DNA of 64,000 bases from an uncultured Clostridium sp. (GTDB lineage Bacteria; Bacillota; Clostridia; UBA1212; UBA1255), in the NCBI GenBank assembly GCA_900543695.1, contig UQSG01000001.1, forward strand, positions 186,001 to 250,000, in the 5' to 3' direction. Below the pieces are notes generated by a model. It worked only from the letters and a program-made list of their open reading frames with translations, was not told where the DNA came from and ran no database searches. The translations under genes were made by a program, and so were the position numbers. Shown piece after piece: positions 34,144 to 43,800 of the stretch; position 1 is the stretch's first letter, and every line of letters begins with the position of its first letter.

Positions 34144-37110
34144 TTATTTTTCCGTTACGCGGAATGTTCTGGGCGTTCCCATATCGTCCATTTCCACGAC
34201 AAATACGTAGCTGTACGTCCCGTCCTCATTGTAAAGGATCTGATACCCGTCGAAATCGTCGTGTTGAAATACGTAATCCTCCCAGACGCCGTCAAGCTGT
34301 TCCTGCACGGTAATTCCGCCCATGGAAGACATTCCGTCGATACGGATCGAGAAGCGGTTCCGGCCTCCGGAAAGCGTAAATTCTGCCGTGCCGTCTTCCG
34401 CGCGGAGCTGCGGGAGATAAACGTCTTCCACAACGGTTCCCTTCGCTGCCGTCACGGTCAGCGGCCGCAGAACGGAGTCTTCAATCACGTACTGCACATT
34501 TTCATCCGTTTGGCTCGTTCCGTTGCCCCACGGAAGCAGTATGAAGTCAATATAAATGTGGTCGCCCTTTTTAAAGGTAATATCCTCTTCCAGCAGAGAA
34601 AGCTCTCCCAGATTTAAGCCGCCCGTGAAGGAATTGCGGAGCACAAAGCTGCCGTCCCACGCTTCTCCCCCGATCACGATGTCATATTGCTTCATGATAT
34701 AAGCAAAATTCATAATCGTACTCTGCGGATTGTTCAGCCCGTAATAGCTGAAATACGGCGTATCCCCGCCGAGCTCGAGAAGCTCCTCAGATCCGAGCGT
34801 CTGATCCACCTGTTTCTCTACACGGTTTCCCGACGCGTCGGTATGGCTCAGCAGCGAAAAAGCTTCCGCCCTCCCGTCAAAGCTGAACAGCGTCAGGTTG
34901 TTCTTGACATCCTCTATGGTAAGATCCTCCAGAAAGTCAAGGCGGAGAGAATAGTACGTTCTGTTCTCATCATTCTGCGGAAATTCTACATGGCGAAGCG
35001 TATACCGGTACGAGCCGCAGTCGGAAATATAATTATAATCGAGATCCGCATAGCCCGGTCCGGCAGACCGGATCTTTGTACCCGTGTATTCGGAAGCGTA
35101 CGTTTCACCATCCTTTTCATACGATACAAAGCGAAGCCTTCCCACCGCATTGTACTGTGGCTGACCGGACCAGATGTCGCCGCTGCAGCCCCGGAAGTCA
35201 GGCAGCGTCCAGAGGTCCTTGCCATAGACAAAATACGGCGCGATACAGTTCGATTCCGTTACGCCCGTAGACAGATGGTAATACGAAATGTGGAACTGTA
35301 TGGAGGAAATCTGCTTCAGCGGAAACGCCCCCCAATTCTGATAAAGATGGTACAGCGTATACTCCAGCTTCTGTCCGGCGCCGACGCTGAGCGGAATAAA
35401 GCTGTCTCCGTACGCCGTGTCCTCCGGATCGTAAAACGGTTCTTCGATTTCACCCTGGAAATTTTTGCAGACCTGCGTCGGAATCGGTACGATTCTGCCC
35501 TCGGCATCCGCCACGGCAGCGCACTCCAGACAGCCGGACGTCCCGTTCATCCACATATAAATTTTCCGTTCCTCTGCCCCGTCGTTCTCCACGGAAATCT
35601 CGGAGGTATAATAACCGTTCGGATCTCTGTAATAAGCCGTATTGAAATCCGTGCCGTTCATCGTAAAGCGGTATGCGCCTCTGAGTGCGTCGTATTCCAG
35701 ATAGCGGTCCCCGGATCTGCGGTTCCCCGAAACGGAAACGTTTGTGAGCGGATTCCGCTCCTCATAGGCCGCCTTTTCAATTCCGGCGAAATCGTGCGTT
35801 TCGTCGTTATAAATCCGGCTTCCGAAAACCGTGCCGGCGGAGACGGACTGGCGGATCACCACGAAGCCTTCTTCCTCCGTAATGTTCAGCGCGTGCTGCG
35901 TTTCGCCGGCCGGCAGGATCAGTCCGATGATCCCGACGTCCTTCACGTCGGCGGCGGCATAGGCGGGCGTAACACCGTCCGCGTCATATCCGATTTTATA
36001 CTGTTGTATCGTTTCCTTGGGGATTTTCAGCTCCACGCCGAATTCCTCGTATTCCAGCTGCGATGCGTCCGCGCCGGAGATGGGAACCAGGCGGTACTCC
36101 TGATGCAGCTTGTCGGGATAAACGTGAAACGTTTTATCCAGCTTATAGCCGACGCCGTTTCGACCTGTTTTCACGGCCTTCATCGAGCGGACTGTAAAGC
36201 TGTCGCCCTCCGCGGCGCCCAGATCCAGACGCACGCCGCAAAGAGCCGTGCCGTCCATACCTGCGGCCGTCAGATCCACCAGATATTTATGGTATTTCCC
36301 GTCGGATTTGATCTGAAAGCTGGCGACCTGCGAGGCATTGAATCCGTGCGTGTTCTGCGTGAAGAAATACAGGTGCGCCATCGATGTTCTGCCGGTTGCT
36401 TTCATTTCGACTTCTATGGCGTCGTAATCCCCGGCGGGGATCGAAATCCCGCTCCGGTATACGTAGGGATCCTCCGTGGCGCTCGTCCGTACAGTCATTT
36501 CTCCGTCTTTATACTCCGGCTCCGACATCTGATTGACGGACCAGCCCTCCGTAAGGCCGATCGACGTCTCCTTTTCGTACGAAACGTCTTCGCCGTCGGC
36601 CGCAAAGCCAAGCTCCCGGATATGCGTCTCATAATAGTAATAACCGAGACGCGTCGTATTCATCCGTCCTGCGGATCCGGAATTTCCGGAGTAGTGCATG
36701 ACGCCGTCGCTTGTTTTCACGTATACGTCCAACGTCTGGTTCGCATAGGAAATGCCGTCAGCGTTTGCAAGATCCGTCACATTCAGATTTCCGAAGCCAT
36801 CCAGCTTATGAACCAGGCTCATATCAAGGTTGCGGAGCGCGTAATGCGTTCTATTCCCATCCGTGTAAAAGCCCTGCACGGTATTCGCAATCCTGTTTGC
36901 ATAGGCAAAAGAAGCGGACAGCGCGCTGTCGCCGTTTATCGGGTATTCCGTACTCTGAGAAGCTTTGATATGAAAATTCAAGATTTCCTCCTCCTTTGTC
37001 CCGTCGTCCGCGTCCGGGCTGCAGGCTGCAAGCATGACGCAGAGCGCGGCAAGCAACGCCAATATCGTCAGGCTTGCTGAAAATTTTGTTGAATTACTAA
37101 TGATTCGCAT
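34144..37110 (-). CDS. 988-residue lipoprotein of unknown function
   Basis: Lipoprotein signal (SASLTILALLAALCVMLAAC, with the lipid-bearing Cys at the end of LAAC, ~residue 30). The mature protein is beta-rich with many aromatic and charged repeats, e.g. a galactose-binding-like stretch around YDAIEVEMKATGRTSMAHLY and later AYRFTMNGTDFNTAYY. I recognise no catalytic family; the domain plan is like extracellular carbohydrate-binding or polysaccharide-degrading proteins. It is followed by a cytosolic CE2-like esterase. The ribosome binding site is poor (GGCGGTG). The promoter overlaps the stop of tcdA upstream. Confidence 0.8.
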   Translation of the reverse strand: MRIISNSTKFSASLTILALLAALCVMLAACSPDADDGTKEEEILNFHIKASQSTEYPINGDSALSASFAYANRIANTVQGFYTDGNRTHYALRNLDMSLVHKLDGFGNLNVTDLANADGISYANQTLDVYVKTSDGVMHYSGNSGSAGRMNTTRLGYYYYETHIRELGFAADGEDVSYEKETSIGLTEGWSVNQMSEPEYKDGEMTVRTSATEDPYVYRSGISIPAGDYDAIEVEMKATGRTSMAHLYFFTQNTHGFNASQVASFQIKSDGKYHKYLVDLTAAGMDGTALCGVRLDLGAAEGDSFTVRSMKAVKTGRNGVGYKLDKTFHVYPDKLHQEYRLVPISGADASQLEYEEFGVELKIPKETIQQYKIGYDADGVTPAYAAADVKDVGIIGLILPAGETQHALNITEEEGFVVIRQSVSAGTVFGSRIYNDETHDFAGIEKAAYEERNPLTNVSVSGNRRSGDRYLEYDALRGAYRFTMNGTDFNTAYYRDPNGYYTSEISVENDGAEERKIYMWMNGTSGCLECAAVADAEGRIVPIPTQVCKNFQGEIEEPFYDPEDTAYGDSFIPLSVGAGQKLEYTLYHLYQNWGAFPLKQISSIQFHISYYHLSTGVTESNCIAPYFVYGKDLWTLPDFRGCSGDIWSGQPQYNAVGRLRFVSYEKDGETYASEYTGTKIRSAGPGYADLDYNYISDCGSYRYTLRHVEFPQNDENRTYYSLRLDFLEDLTIEDVKNNLTLFSFDGRAEAFSLLSHTDASGNRVEKQVDQTLGSEELLELGGDTPYFSYYGLNNPQSTIMNFAYIMKQYDIVIGGEAWDGSFVLRNSFTGGLNLGELSLLEEDITFKKGDHIYIDFILLPWGNGTSQTDENVQYVIEDSVLRPLTVTAAKGTVVEDVYLPQLRAEDGTAEFTLSGGRNRFSIRIDGMSSMGGITVQEQLDGVWEDYVFQHDDFDGYQILYNEDGTYSYVFVVEMDDMGTPRTFRVTEK

Positions 37111-37149
37111 ATGCCGAACACCGCCGTATCAAATTTTTTACTCTTTTCA

Positions 37150-37178
37150 ATTTTACTATACGGCGCGGCGATTGTCAA
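37150..37178 (-). promoter_or_regulatory. Predicted promoter of the 988-residue lipoprotein gene
   Basis: Minus-strand TTGACA (-35), 17 bases, TAAAAT (-10); the -35 overlaps the end of tcdA. CGCCGTA and TACGGCG (37122-37128 and 37159-37165) flank the -10/start region as an inverted repeat and may be an operator. Confidence 0.7.
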
Positions 37179-37912
37179 TCACGGAAATCGTTCCCGGTAA
37201 AAAGCTGCGCATCTGGGAATCCGCACAAATCTCTTACGATTGCAGATGCCATCGCAAGCCCGGCTGCCGCCGGCACAAAGGAAACGCTTCCAACGATCCG
37301 CTCTGTCCCGCCAGGCGCCTTTCTGGGAGGCTCATCTGAGAAAACGACTTTCAGAGAGGAAATTCCTCTGTCCCGCAGCGCCTTGCGCATCACGCGCGCA
37401 AGCGGACAGCCCTGCGTCCGGAAAAGATCCGTTATCGTAATCCGACACGGATCCAGCCGGTTTCCCGCGCCCATCGCACTGATTACCGGGACGCCGGCAT
37501 GCTTTGCCCGTTCGGCGATCAAAACCTTTGCGCGGATCATGTCTACCGCATCCGCAACATAATCGAATTCTCCGAAATCCAGGAGCTCCGCATTCTCTTC
37601 CGTGTAAAAGACGTTTTGGATTTCCACATGCGCCTCCGGATTAATATCCAGAATCCGGCTTCTTGCGGCGTCACATTTAAACATCCCCATGGTGCTGCGA
37701 AGCGCGATCAGCTGCCGGTTCAGATTGGATCGCTCCACGCGATCCCCGTCCACCAGCGTCAGACGGCCTACGCCGCATCGTGCAAGGGCTTCCACGCAAT
37801 AAGAACCGACGCCGCCCATGCCGAATACGAGTACGGAAGACGCCGCAAGCCGGGCAACACGCTCTCCGCCGAGCAAAAGACACGTCCTCTCCGTAAAATC
37901 GAATAATTCCAT
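37175..37912 (-). CDS. tcdA: tRNA threonylcarbamoyladenosine dehydratase
   Basis: 245 residues of the ThiF/MoeB/HesA fold, with the nucleotide-binding GMGGVGSYCVEALARCGVG (31-49), DGDRVERSNLNRQL (ATP/magnesium) and GAGNRLDPCRI, which is typical of TcdA rather than MoeB/ThiF. It cyclises t6A37 to ct6A in tRNAs decoding ANN codons. Its ATG overlaps the stop of the YfhO gene (TAATG), so translation is coupled. Shorter than E. coli TcdA but of normal length for clostridia. Confidence 0.9.
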   Translation of the reverse strand: MELFDFTERTCLLLGGERVARLAASSVLVFGMGGVGSYCVEALARCGVGRLTLVDGDRVERSNLNRQLIALRSTMGMFKCDAARSRILDINPEAHVEIQNVFYTEENAELLDFGEFDYVADAVDMIRAKVLIAERAKHAGVPVISAMGAGNRLDPCRITITDLFRTQGCPLARVMRKALRDRGISSLKVVFSDEPPRKAPGGTERIVGSVSFVPAAAGLAMASAIVRDLCGFPDAQLFTGNDFRD

Positions 37913-40605
37913 TATCCCGCCGCCCTTCTTTTTCTCCGAACCATACGAACCGCAACGGATCCGATCAGAACAACTGTGGAAACGGCGGAAATTGCAAAGC
38001 CTGCACGCTTCCCCTGCGCCGTATACCGAAGCTCAATCTCATGCGCCCCGGGTTCAATTTCAAAATACAAAAGCCCATCCTCAAACGCCTTGCCCTCGGT
38101 TTCCTTTCCGTCTACATACACGCGCCAGCCTTTATCATATGTGATTCCGGTAAATACCGTTCGATACTCTCCAGTATCGATTCGCCCTTTGATGTATCCC
38201 GCTCCCCAGTCGGAAATTTCGATCTGATGCGTGCGGAGCTGGCTTACAGCGTTTGCAAAGGCCGGCAGATTCAGCACGTAAAACACATTATCCGATGTTT
38301 TCAGAATTTCCGTGTCGGCCTCGATCGTAATCGATACGACTTCTCCTTTTTCATATGTCCCCATATAAAGAGTACAGTCCGTTTCATTGATATACAAATC
38401 CAGCTGATATTCGTTGTTGATGGAAAGCGGCGTTTCCGGCGGGCTTTCTCCCCCCGTTCCCTTCGGAAAATACGCGTAAAGCGGCCCGGAATACGGCATC
38501 GTAATAAGATAAGTAGTCGTTTCCGTCGTTTTATTTTCCAAATATTCCGTGCCCTTCTGCAGCTTGATAAAATAATCCGTATCGTCTCCCATCAGGGCAT
38601 TCATCAAATGATTCTGGGACGCCAGCGGATCTTCCCCCCATTCAAACTGATTGAGCTGGCTGCTTACGGCATAGCAGGGCGCAAGGACATACGGATTCCT
38701 GTATAAAAACGTACCGTCGTATTTCTGCACGCGGTCGTACGGATCCATCGGCAGCGGATTCCATGTCACGATTTTCTGTTCTGGATCGCTTGGGGCAATT
38801 TCGTTGTCTGTCATCACGTATTTGACCGAAAACAACGCGTCTGTCATCAGGGTAGAGCCGGAATTTGAGCTCCAGAGATAAATCTGCGCGAAGCCCAGCT
38901 TATGGAGAAAGCTGTTGATATGTCGATTGTATGCGGAGCTGTAATGGGAAATGCTCTGATAACCCAGCCCTATCCCCTCGTTGTAATTTCTTTGAAAGCC
39001 CTGTACGATCCGGTAAAATCCGCTGCCTCCTGTTTTCGCGTCGTCTTCTGCTGCAATCTTTACAAGCTCTTCCATTCGTTTTTTATATTGATAATATCCG
39101 TCGTAGGATTCAAAACCGTGTTCCTTGTCAAGTCCGTGGAGCAGGTAGTCCGCATGGATCGAAAGCTCTGCAGACGTCATGCAGAGAATCAGAATCCAGA
39201 CGGCTCCGCGCAGTCCGTACGTCCGCATACGGAGCTTTCCGATTTTTGCCGAAGCCGGAATATATTTCAGCAAAAGCAAAAGTCCCATCGCCGCAATGAG
39301 GAAAACCACGCTGTACCGGATCTGCTGTTTTGTAATTCCAAGCTGCGGCTTCAGAAAGAACACAATATATACGGACATCATCAATATCGTAAAAAAGCAG
39401 TAATATACTCTGCTGATTTCCCGAAAATGCATACACGCATTCGCCGCCGTCAGAACCAGCATAAATGAGATTACAAAAGAATATCGATACGGGAACCAGT
39501 TCGGCAGCTGGAAAATATGCCACGCCCAGTCGACGCGTACGAAAAACGTGCTCAGAAGCAGGAACGCGACAATCAGGAAGATTCCTATTTTCCTGTCGGG
39601 GCTTATCGATTTTATAAAGAAAAAGGCAAAGAAAAAAATAAACACAAGAATGCCGCAGTAAAGGAAAGGCGTTACGCGGATAATAATCCCGTCATACGTT
39701 CCGATGATCAGCTTTTTAAAAAGATCCAGAAGATTGTAATTCGTGATGTTATTATTCTGATAATTCTCTCCTCCGATTTTCCCCTGCAGAAGCGAGTAAA
39801 ACGTGGGAAGCAGAAGCCAGGCTCCCAGCGCGGCAGCTCCCGCGGCGCTTCCGGCAAAACGGAGCAGGATTTTAAAAACGCCCTTCTTGGTCAGTCCGCG
39901 CCTTCCTCCGATCGCGTAAAGCAAATAAATGCAGGTGAATACGCCGGCCATGTAGGAAAGATAATACGTAGAAATAAAAATCCCCGTGAAGGAAGCGAGC
40001 AGCAGCCCCCACCGCCCCTCATGGACGAGCGTCTCCGTTCCGAGAATAATCAGCGGGAGCCAGATCACCGCATCGATCCACATCAGACTGAGGGAATATA
40101 CGATGTTATATGACATCATCGCATAACAGACGGAAAAAAGAACGATGTAAATCCGATTGGCTCCGCAGGCCTTTCTCTGATGCCGTTTATTCAAAAGAAT
40201 CCCGAAGGTCAGGCCGCAGAGCCCGATTTTCAGGCATGTGAGATACAAAAGGCAGATCGGCATTTCCGTATTGGGACACAGCAGTGTCAATATGGAAAGC
40301 GGGCTGGAAAGGTAATAGGCAAAAACACCGATATAATTTCCGCCGAGCGCCTTTGACCACGAGAAGAACAAATCTCCCATCTTGCCGATGTGCTTCAGTC
40401 CGCAGTAGAACTCGCAGTATTGGTTGGACATATCCATGATCAGAACGGAATTTTCACCAAACGGCGCCATTCCGTAGCCGGCATAGGTCACCAGCATGAT
40501 CACGGCCGGAAGCAGGAAACATGCCGTCAATAAAAAAGCTGTATATGATTTTCGGTATGTTTTTCCGGCCGTTATCATGCTGCCTATTTCTATGCTACGT
40601 TCCAT
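37912..40605 (-). CDS. YfhO-family multi-pass membrane protein
   Basis: 897 residues. About 12-13 transmembrane segments in the first ~550 residues (e.g. LLTACFLLPAVIMLVTYAGYG, YLSSPLSILTLLC, AFFFIKS), then a soluble extracytoplasmic C-terminal domain (~600-860) and one last membrane helix near residue 870. The YfhO family (PF09586) has a GT-C glycosyltransferase-like fold and in Listeria/Bacillus is linked to glycosylation of lipoteichoic acid; the substrate here is unknown. Conserved acidic/aromatic loops DMSNQYCEFY and FFSWSKALGGNYIG near the N-terminus match the family. The gene lies directly after a tRNA gene and its terminator. Confidence 0.85.
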   Translation of the reverse strand: MERSIEIGSMITAGKTYRKSYTAFLLTACFLLPAVIMLVTYAGYGMAPFGENSVLIMDMSNQYCEFYCGLKHIGKMGDLFFSWSKALGGNYIGVFAYYLSSPLSILTLLCPNTEMPICLLYLTCLKIGLCGLTFGILLNKRHQRKACGANRIYIVLFSVCYAMMSYNIVYSLSLMWIDAVIWLPLIILGTETLVHEGRWGLLLASFTGIFISTYYLSYMAGVFTCIYLLYAIGGRRGLTKKGVFKILLRFAGSAAGAAALGAWLLLPTFYSLLQGKIGGENYQNNNITNYNLLDLFKKLIIGTYDGIIIRVTPFLYCGILVFIFFFAFFFIKSISPDRKIGIFLIVAFLLLSTFFVRVDWAWHIFQLPNWFPYRYSFVISFMLVLTAANACMHFREISRVYYCFFTILMMSVYIVFFLKPQLGITKQQIRYSVVFLIAAMGLLLLLKYIPASAKIGKLRMRTYGLRGAVWILILCMTSAELSIHADYLLHGLDKEHGFESYDGYYQYKKRMEELVKIAAEDDAKTGGSGFYRIVQGFQRNYNEGIGLGYQSISHYSSAYNRHINSFLHKLGFAQIYLWSSNSGSTLMTDALFSVKYVMTDNEIAPSDPEQKIVTWNPLPMDPYDRVQKYDGTFLYRNPYVLAPCYAVSSQLNQFEWGEDPLASQNHLMNALMGDDTDYFIKLQKGTEYLENKTTETTTYLITMPYSGPLYAYFPKGTGGESPPETPLSINNEYQLDLYINETDCTLYMGTYEKGEVVSITIEADTEILKTSDNVFYVLNLPAFANAVSQLRTHQIEISDWGAGYIKGRIDTGEYRTVFTGITYDKGWRVYVDGKETEGKAFEDGLLYFEIEPGAHEIELRYTAQGKRAGFAISAVSTVVLIGSVAVRMVRRKRRAAG

Positions 40606-40640
40606 GCCGCAACCTTTCGAGCGTGTTTATCTTTGAGAAA

Positions 40641-40670
40641 AGAAAAAAGACCGTGTTTTATTCCGGTCTT
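40641..40670 (-). terminator. Rho-independent terminator after tRNA-Arg
   Basis: Minus-strand AGACCG (40664-40669 complement) / CGGTCT stem followed by TTTTTTCTTTT. Sits between the tRNA and the YfhO gene start (36 bases further on). Confidence 0.82.
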
Positions 40671-40672
40671 TC

Positions 40673-40747
40673 TGGTATCCCGGACGGGAATCGAACCCAT
40701 ATCAACAGAGTCGGAGTCTATTATCGTATCCATTAGACCACCGGGAC
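40673..40747 (-). tRNA. tRNA-Arg (anticodon CCG)
   Basis: Minus strand. Seven-base acceptor stem (GTCCCGG with CCGGGAT, first pair G-T), anticodon stem ATAGA/TCTGT around the loop CTCCGAC (anticodon CCG, reading CGG), T-stem ATGGG/CCCGT with loop TTCGATT, and encoded CCA at the 3' end. The D-arm GTC / GAT pairing is short but typical of this tRNA-Arg class. Confidence 0.93.
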
Positions 40748-40763
40748 ATACACAACAAGTTGT

Positions 40764-40792
40764 ACTATAGCAATTTTATTTTCAAATGTCAA
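40764..40792 (-). promoter_or_regulatory. Promoter of tRNA-Arg
   Basis: Minus-strand TTGACA (-35), 17 bases, TATAGT (-10); start expected about 10 bases before the tRNA. Near-consensus. Confidence 0.82.
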
Positions 40793-40810
40793 TCGTGCGG
40801 ATTTGGCGTT

Positions 40811-40849
40811 CGGATATTATTATTCCAAAAACAGGAATAATAATATCCG
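40811..40849. repeat. Perfect 16-base inverted repeat without U-tract
   Basis: CGGATATTATTATTCC (40811-40826) and its exact complement (40834-40849) around a 7-base AT loop. It lies between the end of the GH106-like gene and the tRNA promoter. Neither side has the T run of a terminator. May be a termination/processing hairpin or a protein-binding site. Confidence 0.8.
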
Positions 40850-40881
40850 CTATTTTCCGTTATTTTTTCAAAAATAGAATT

Positions 40882-43800
40882 TTATTCCAAAATTTTAATT
40901 TCCGGCGGAGCAAGGATTCCGAAGTCTCGAACCAGATAATCATACGTCCAGCGATCGCCCTCCGTACGCCACACCATGGCGTCGATCCACCAGGTATTCG
41001 CATCGGCATTATGAAGCGAGCCGAAGGAATTGTAACGGTTTCCAAACAGCTCGAGCGAAACGGTGTGTTTTCCCGCCGGAAGCGCATCGATATTCAGACG
41101 ATACGGTGAATACGCGATGATCCCCCTTACGATGCCGTCAATGGAGACTTTTACCAGCGCACCCCTGTATTTTGAAAGAAAAACAGAAATATCGGAGGGC
41201 TCCTCCAGTATGAATTCCGCCTCGTACGTCGCATTCGCTCCGTAGAACGGCATTCCCTGCCTGGTAAGACTTTCGAAGCTCCTGCGCGAAGCGCACGGGG
41301 TAAGCGTTTTCTTCGTACCGGAAAGCGAGACGTCAAATTTCCCCAGGATATAAAACCATTCCGCGCCGATCCGTTTTCCGAACGGAAGCTCCGCTTCCAG
41401 TACGTTCGTGCCGATCCGGATTTCAGGAAGGCGCAGCGTTTGAATTGCCTCATCTGTAAAATATCCCTGTATTTCAGGCTTTATGGGAATTCCGTTCAGT
41501 GACGCGCGAAGCGTCCCGGCATGTTCCGCAGCGAGGAGCGCATCTTTGATCTCAGCCGTACTTTCAAAAGAGAACCGGAGCTTCAGCGTATGCTCCGGCC
41601 GTTCCTCCGGAACGGTCCACGGCTGCGCGTAATAGCCCTGCCTGCAGGGCCAGCCCAGCATCTCCCGAAATTTGTTATCGATCCGCAGGATTTCCTCCTC
41701 CGGCTGCCAGGCTCCACCGTCAAAGGCGTAAGCGCAGACATCCAGAAGCAGAACATTTGGTTCCGAAAACGAGCAGGTTACGTGCTGCGGAAGAGGAAGG
41801 CTGCGTTTCACGCCGCGGCTCGACTGCCATTTGTCATAAACGCCTTTCCGAGGGCCGCTGCCTTCTCCAAACGGGCGCAGACGCAGCAGCAGGCTGTCAT
41901 AATCATATAATACCGCACGAATTTTAGTGATTTTCGCCGTCTCGTCGATTTCATACGGGAGCTCGAGGATTGAACCATCCTGCGTATCGTAAAGGAGCGG
42001 CGCGTACAGTCCGCGTACAGCTACGGTGATATCCTGCCGGCAGGGCTGATCCTTATCTGCCGGCTTCAGGCCGTGCGTCAGAAAAAGCCACTTGTCCTTC
42101 CCGTCGCAGCGCATTCTGTAGAGCATATTCTCCGCTCCCTCAACTTCGATATCCCGATCGTCGTAGAGCGCACAAATAATCGCTTCTTTTTCAAACGGCA
42201 TCGCACAGGAGAGGTCATACAGCGTGCGGATTCGGCCTTCCGTATCCGGCAGCGCGTCGATATGGGACGGGCATGCCCCCAGAAAGATCAGTCTTCCTCC
42301 GCACGCACGAAACTCCTCCAGCGCCCGGACCGTACTGCTTCTCAGTGTTTCGCAGGCCGGCACGATTACGGTTCGGTATGCCATTTTACCGACGTGCAGC
42401 CGAGCGTCGCCTCCGGCCGCCGCGTCGTACTGCTGCGGCAGCAGGGACTCGCAGATATAATCAAAATCAATATTTGCAAACAGCAGCCAGCGCGTGATGT
42501 TCTGAAAATTCGTTTCGATCTGATCCCGTACTGCCGCCGTTTCCCGCGCAGGCCCCCAGTGCAGCCAATAGCTTTCCACAGGATGGATGACCGCAACGCT
42601 AACGAGTGGTCTGCCGCGTACCAAAGCAGTATTCAATCTGGCAAAATGGTCCTCCACATATTTATATTCTTTGTACCAGGGGGATTGATAGCCAATAGAC
42701 GCCGGATAATCGCGTTTGGCTTCTCCCTCCATGGAAAGAAAGGCCAGATGCGGCACGCGTACAGATACGCCAAGCGCAGCCTGCCAGTCTCCCTGGAATT
42801 TATGTCCCCGGAAGTCAAAATCCCAATTGGTAACGCCGTACAACTCCGAAAGCTCCGCTTCGCTGCCGTATTGATTGACGGCCGACTGCACCTGTTTAAG
42901 CGTGGAAAATTCCAGGCCGTCGCACAGCATATCAACGCCCGGAATTCCGAACGAACGGTAAGAACGCATCGTATCTCCGGTAGAATGCGTCTGTGCAAGC
43001 AAATTATGCTCCTCCATGACATGTCCCGTAAGGTAAATCTTATTTTGTCGGCACCACGCACCGATATTGTCGGCAAACGCGCAGGCGAACCGTTCCGCAA
43101 TATGGTCGTGGAATCGATATCTGGCCTGTGAAATTCTGCCTTCCGGCAAATCCCAGATCAGCTCAGGGATCGTTTCCGTAATGTCCGCGCCGCCATACGC
43201 CGCGGCATACGTTTCCGGCACGTCGAAGGTCCAAGGCAGCTTCACCTCTCCGTCCTCCAGCGCAGACTGCAGCGTTTCCTTGCGTTCAAACTGCGGTTCA
43301 TCCGTGAAAATGGCCGGGACGGCTCCGTCAAAGTCCTCTCCCACCACTTCTTTATACCGTTCGTGCGTAATTCTGATAAATGCATCCATCGCATCCTTAT
43401 TCAGCGTATCTACATAAGTCTGATTGTTATACCACGGGGACGGTTCCTGCGTCAGGCAATAAGCGTGCCATGCTCCGTCTTCCCTTTTCTCGTAATAAGA
43501 CAGCGTCCCGTCTTCTGCAAGGCGGATTTCATAGCTTGCGATCAGATACGGAGCTCCCGTCCTTACGGCCTCTTCGGGAGGGAGCGTTTCCAGCGTCCGC
43601 TTGGTAAAAAGCATATGCCGGCTCCTGTATTTCGGATCCTTCGTCAGAATTCCTCCCGCAGAGCCGGATGGAAAGCGATCCTCATCGTACAGCCAGGCAA
43701 GCATATCGTTCTTTTTGGCCTGCTCCACGCAGAATCGAACCATCTCCATGAATTCGTCGCTCAGATACGGCGTTCCCATACCCGTCCTTGAATGCATGTG

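Noticed and set aside
34687..37080. 797-codon open frame on the plus strand opposite the 988-residue lipoprotein gene
   Set aside because: It is Arg/Ile/Val-rich with no recognised motif and lies fully antisense to a protein with a clear lipoprotein signal, promoter and terminator. Similar long antisense frames occur over many genes here and reflect codon use.
40811..40849. Terminator of the second GH106-like gene
   Set aside because: The stem is perfect but AT-rich, and neither side is followed by a U-tract; recorded as an inverted repeat instead.
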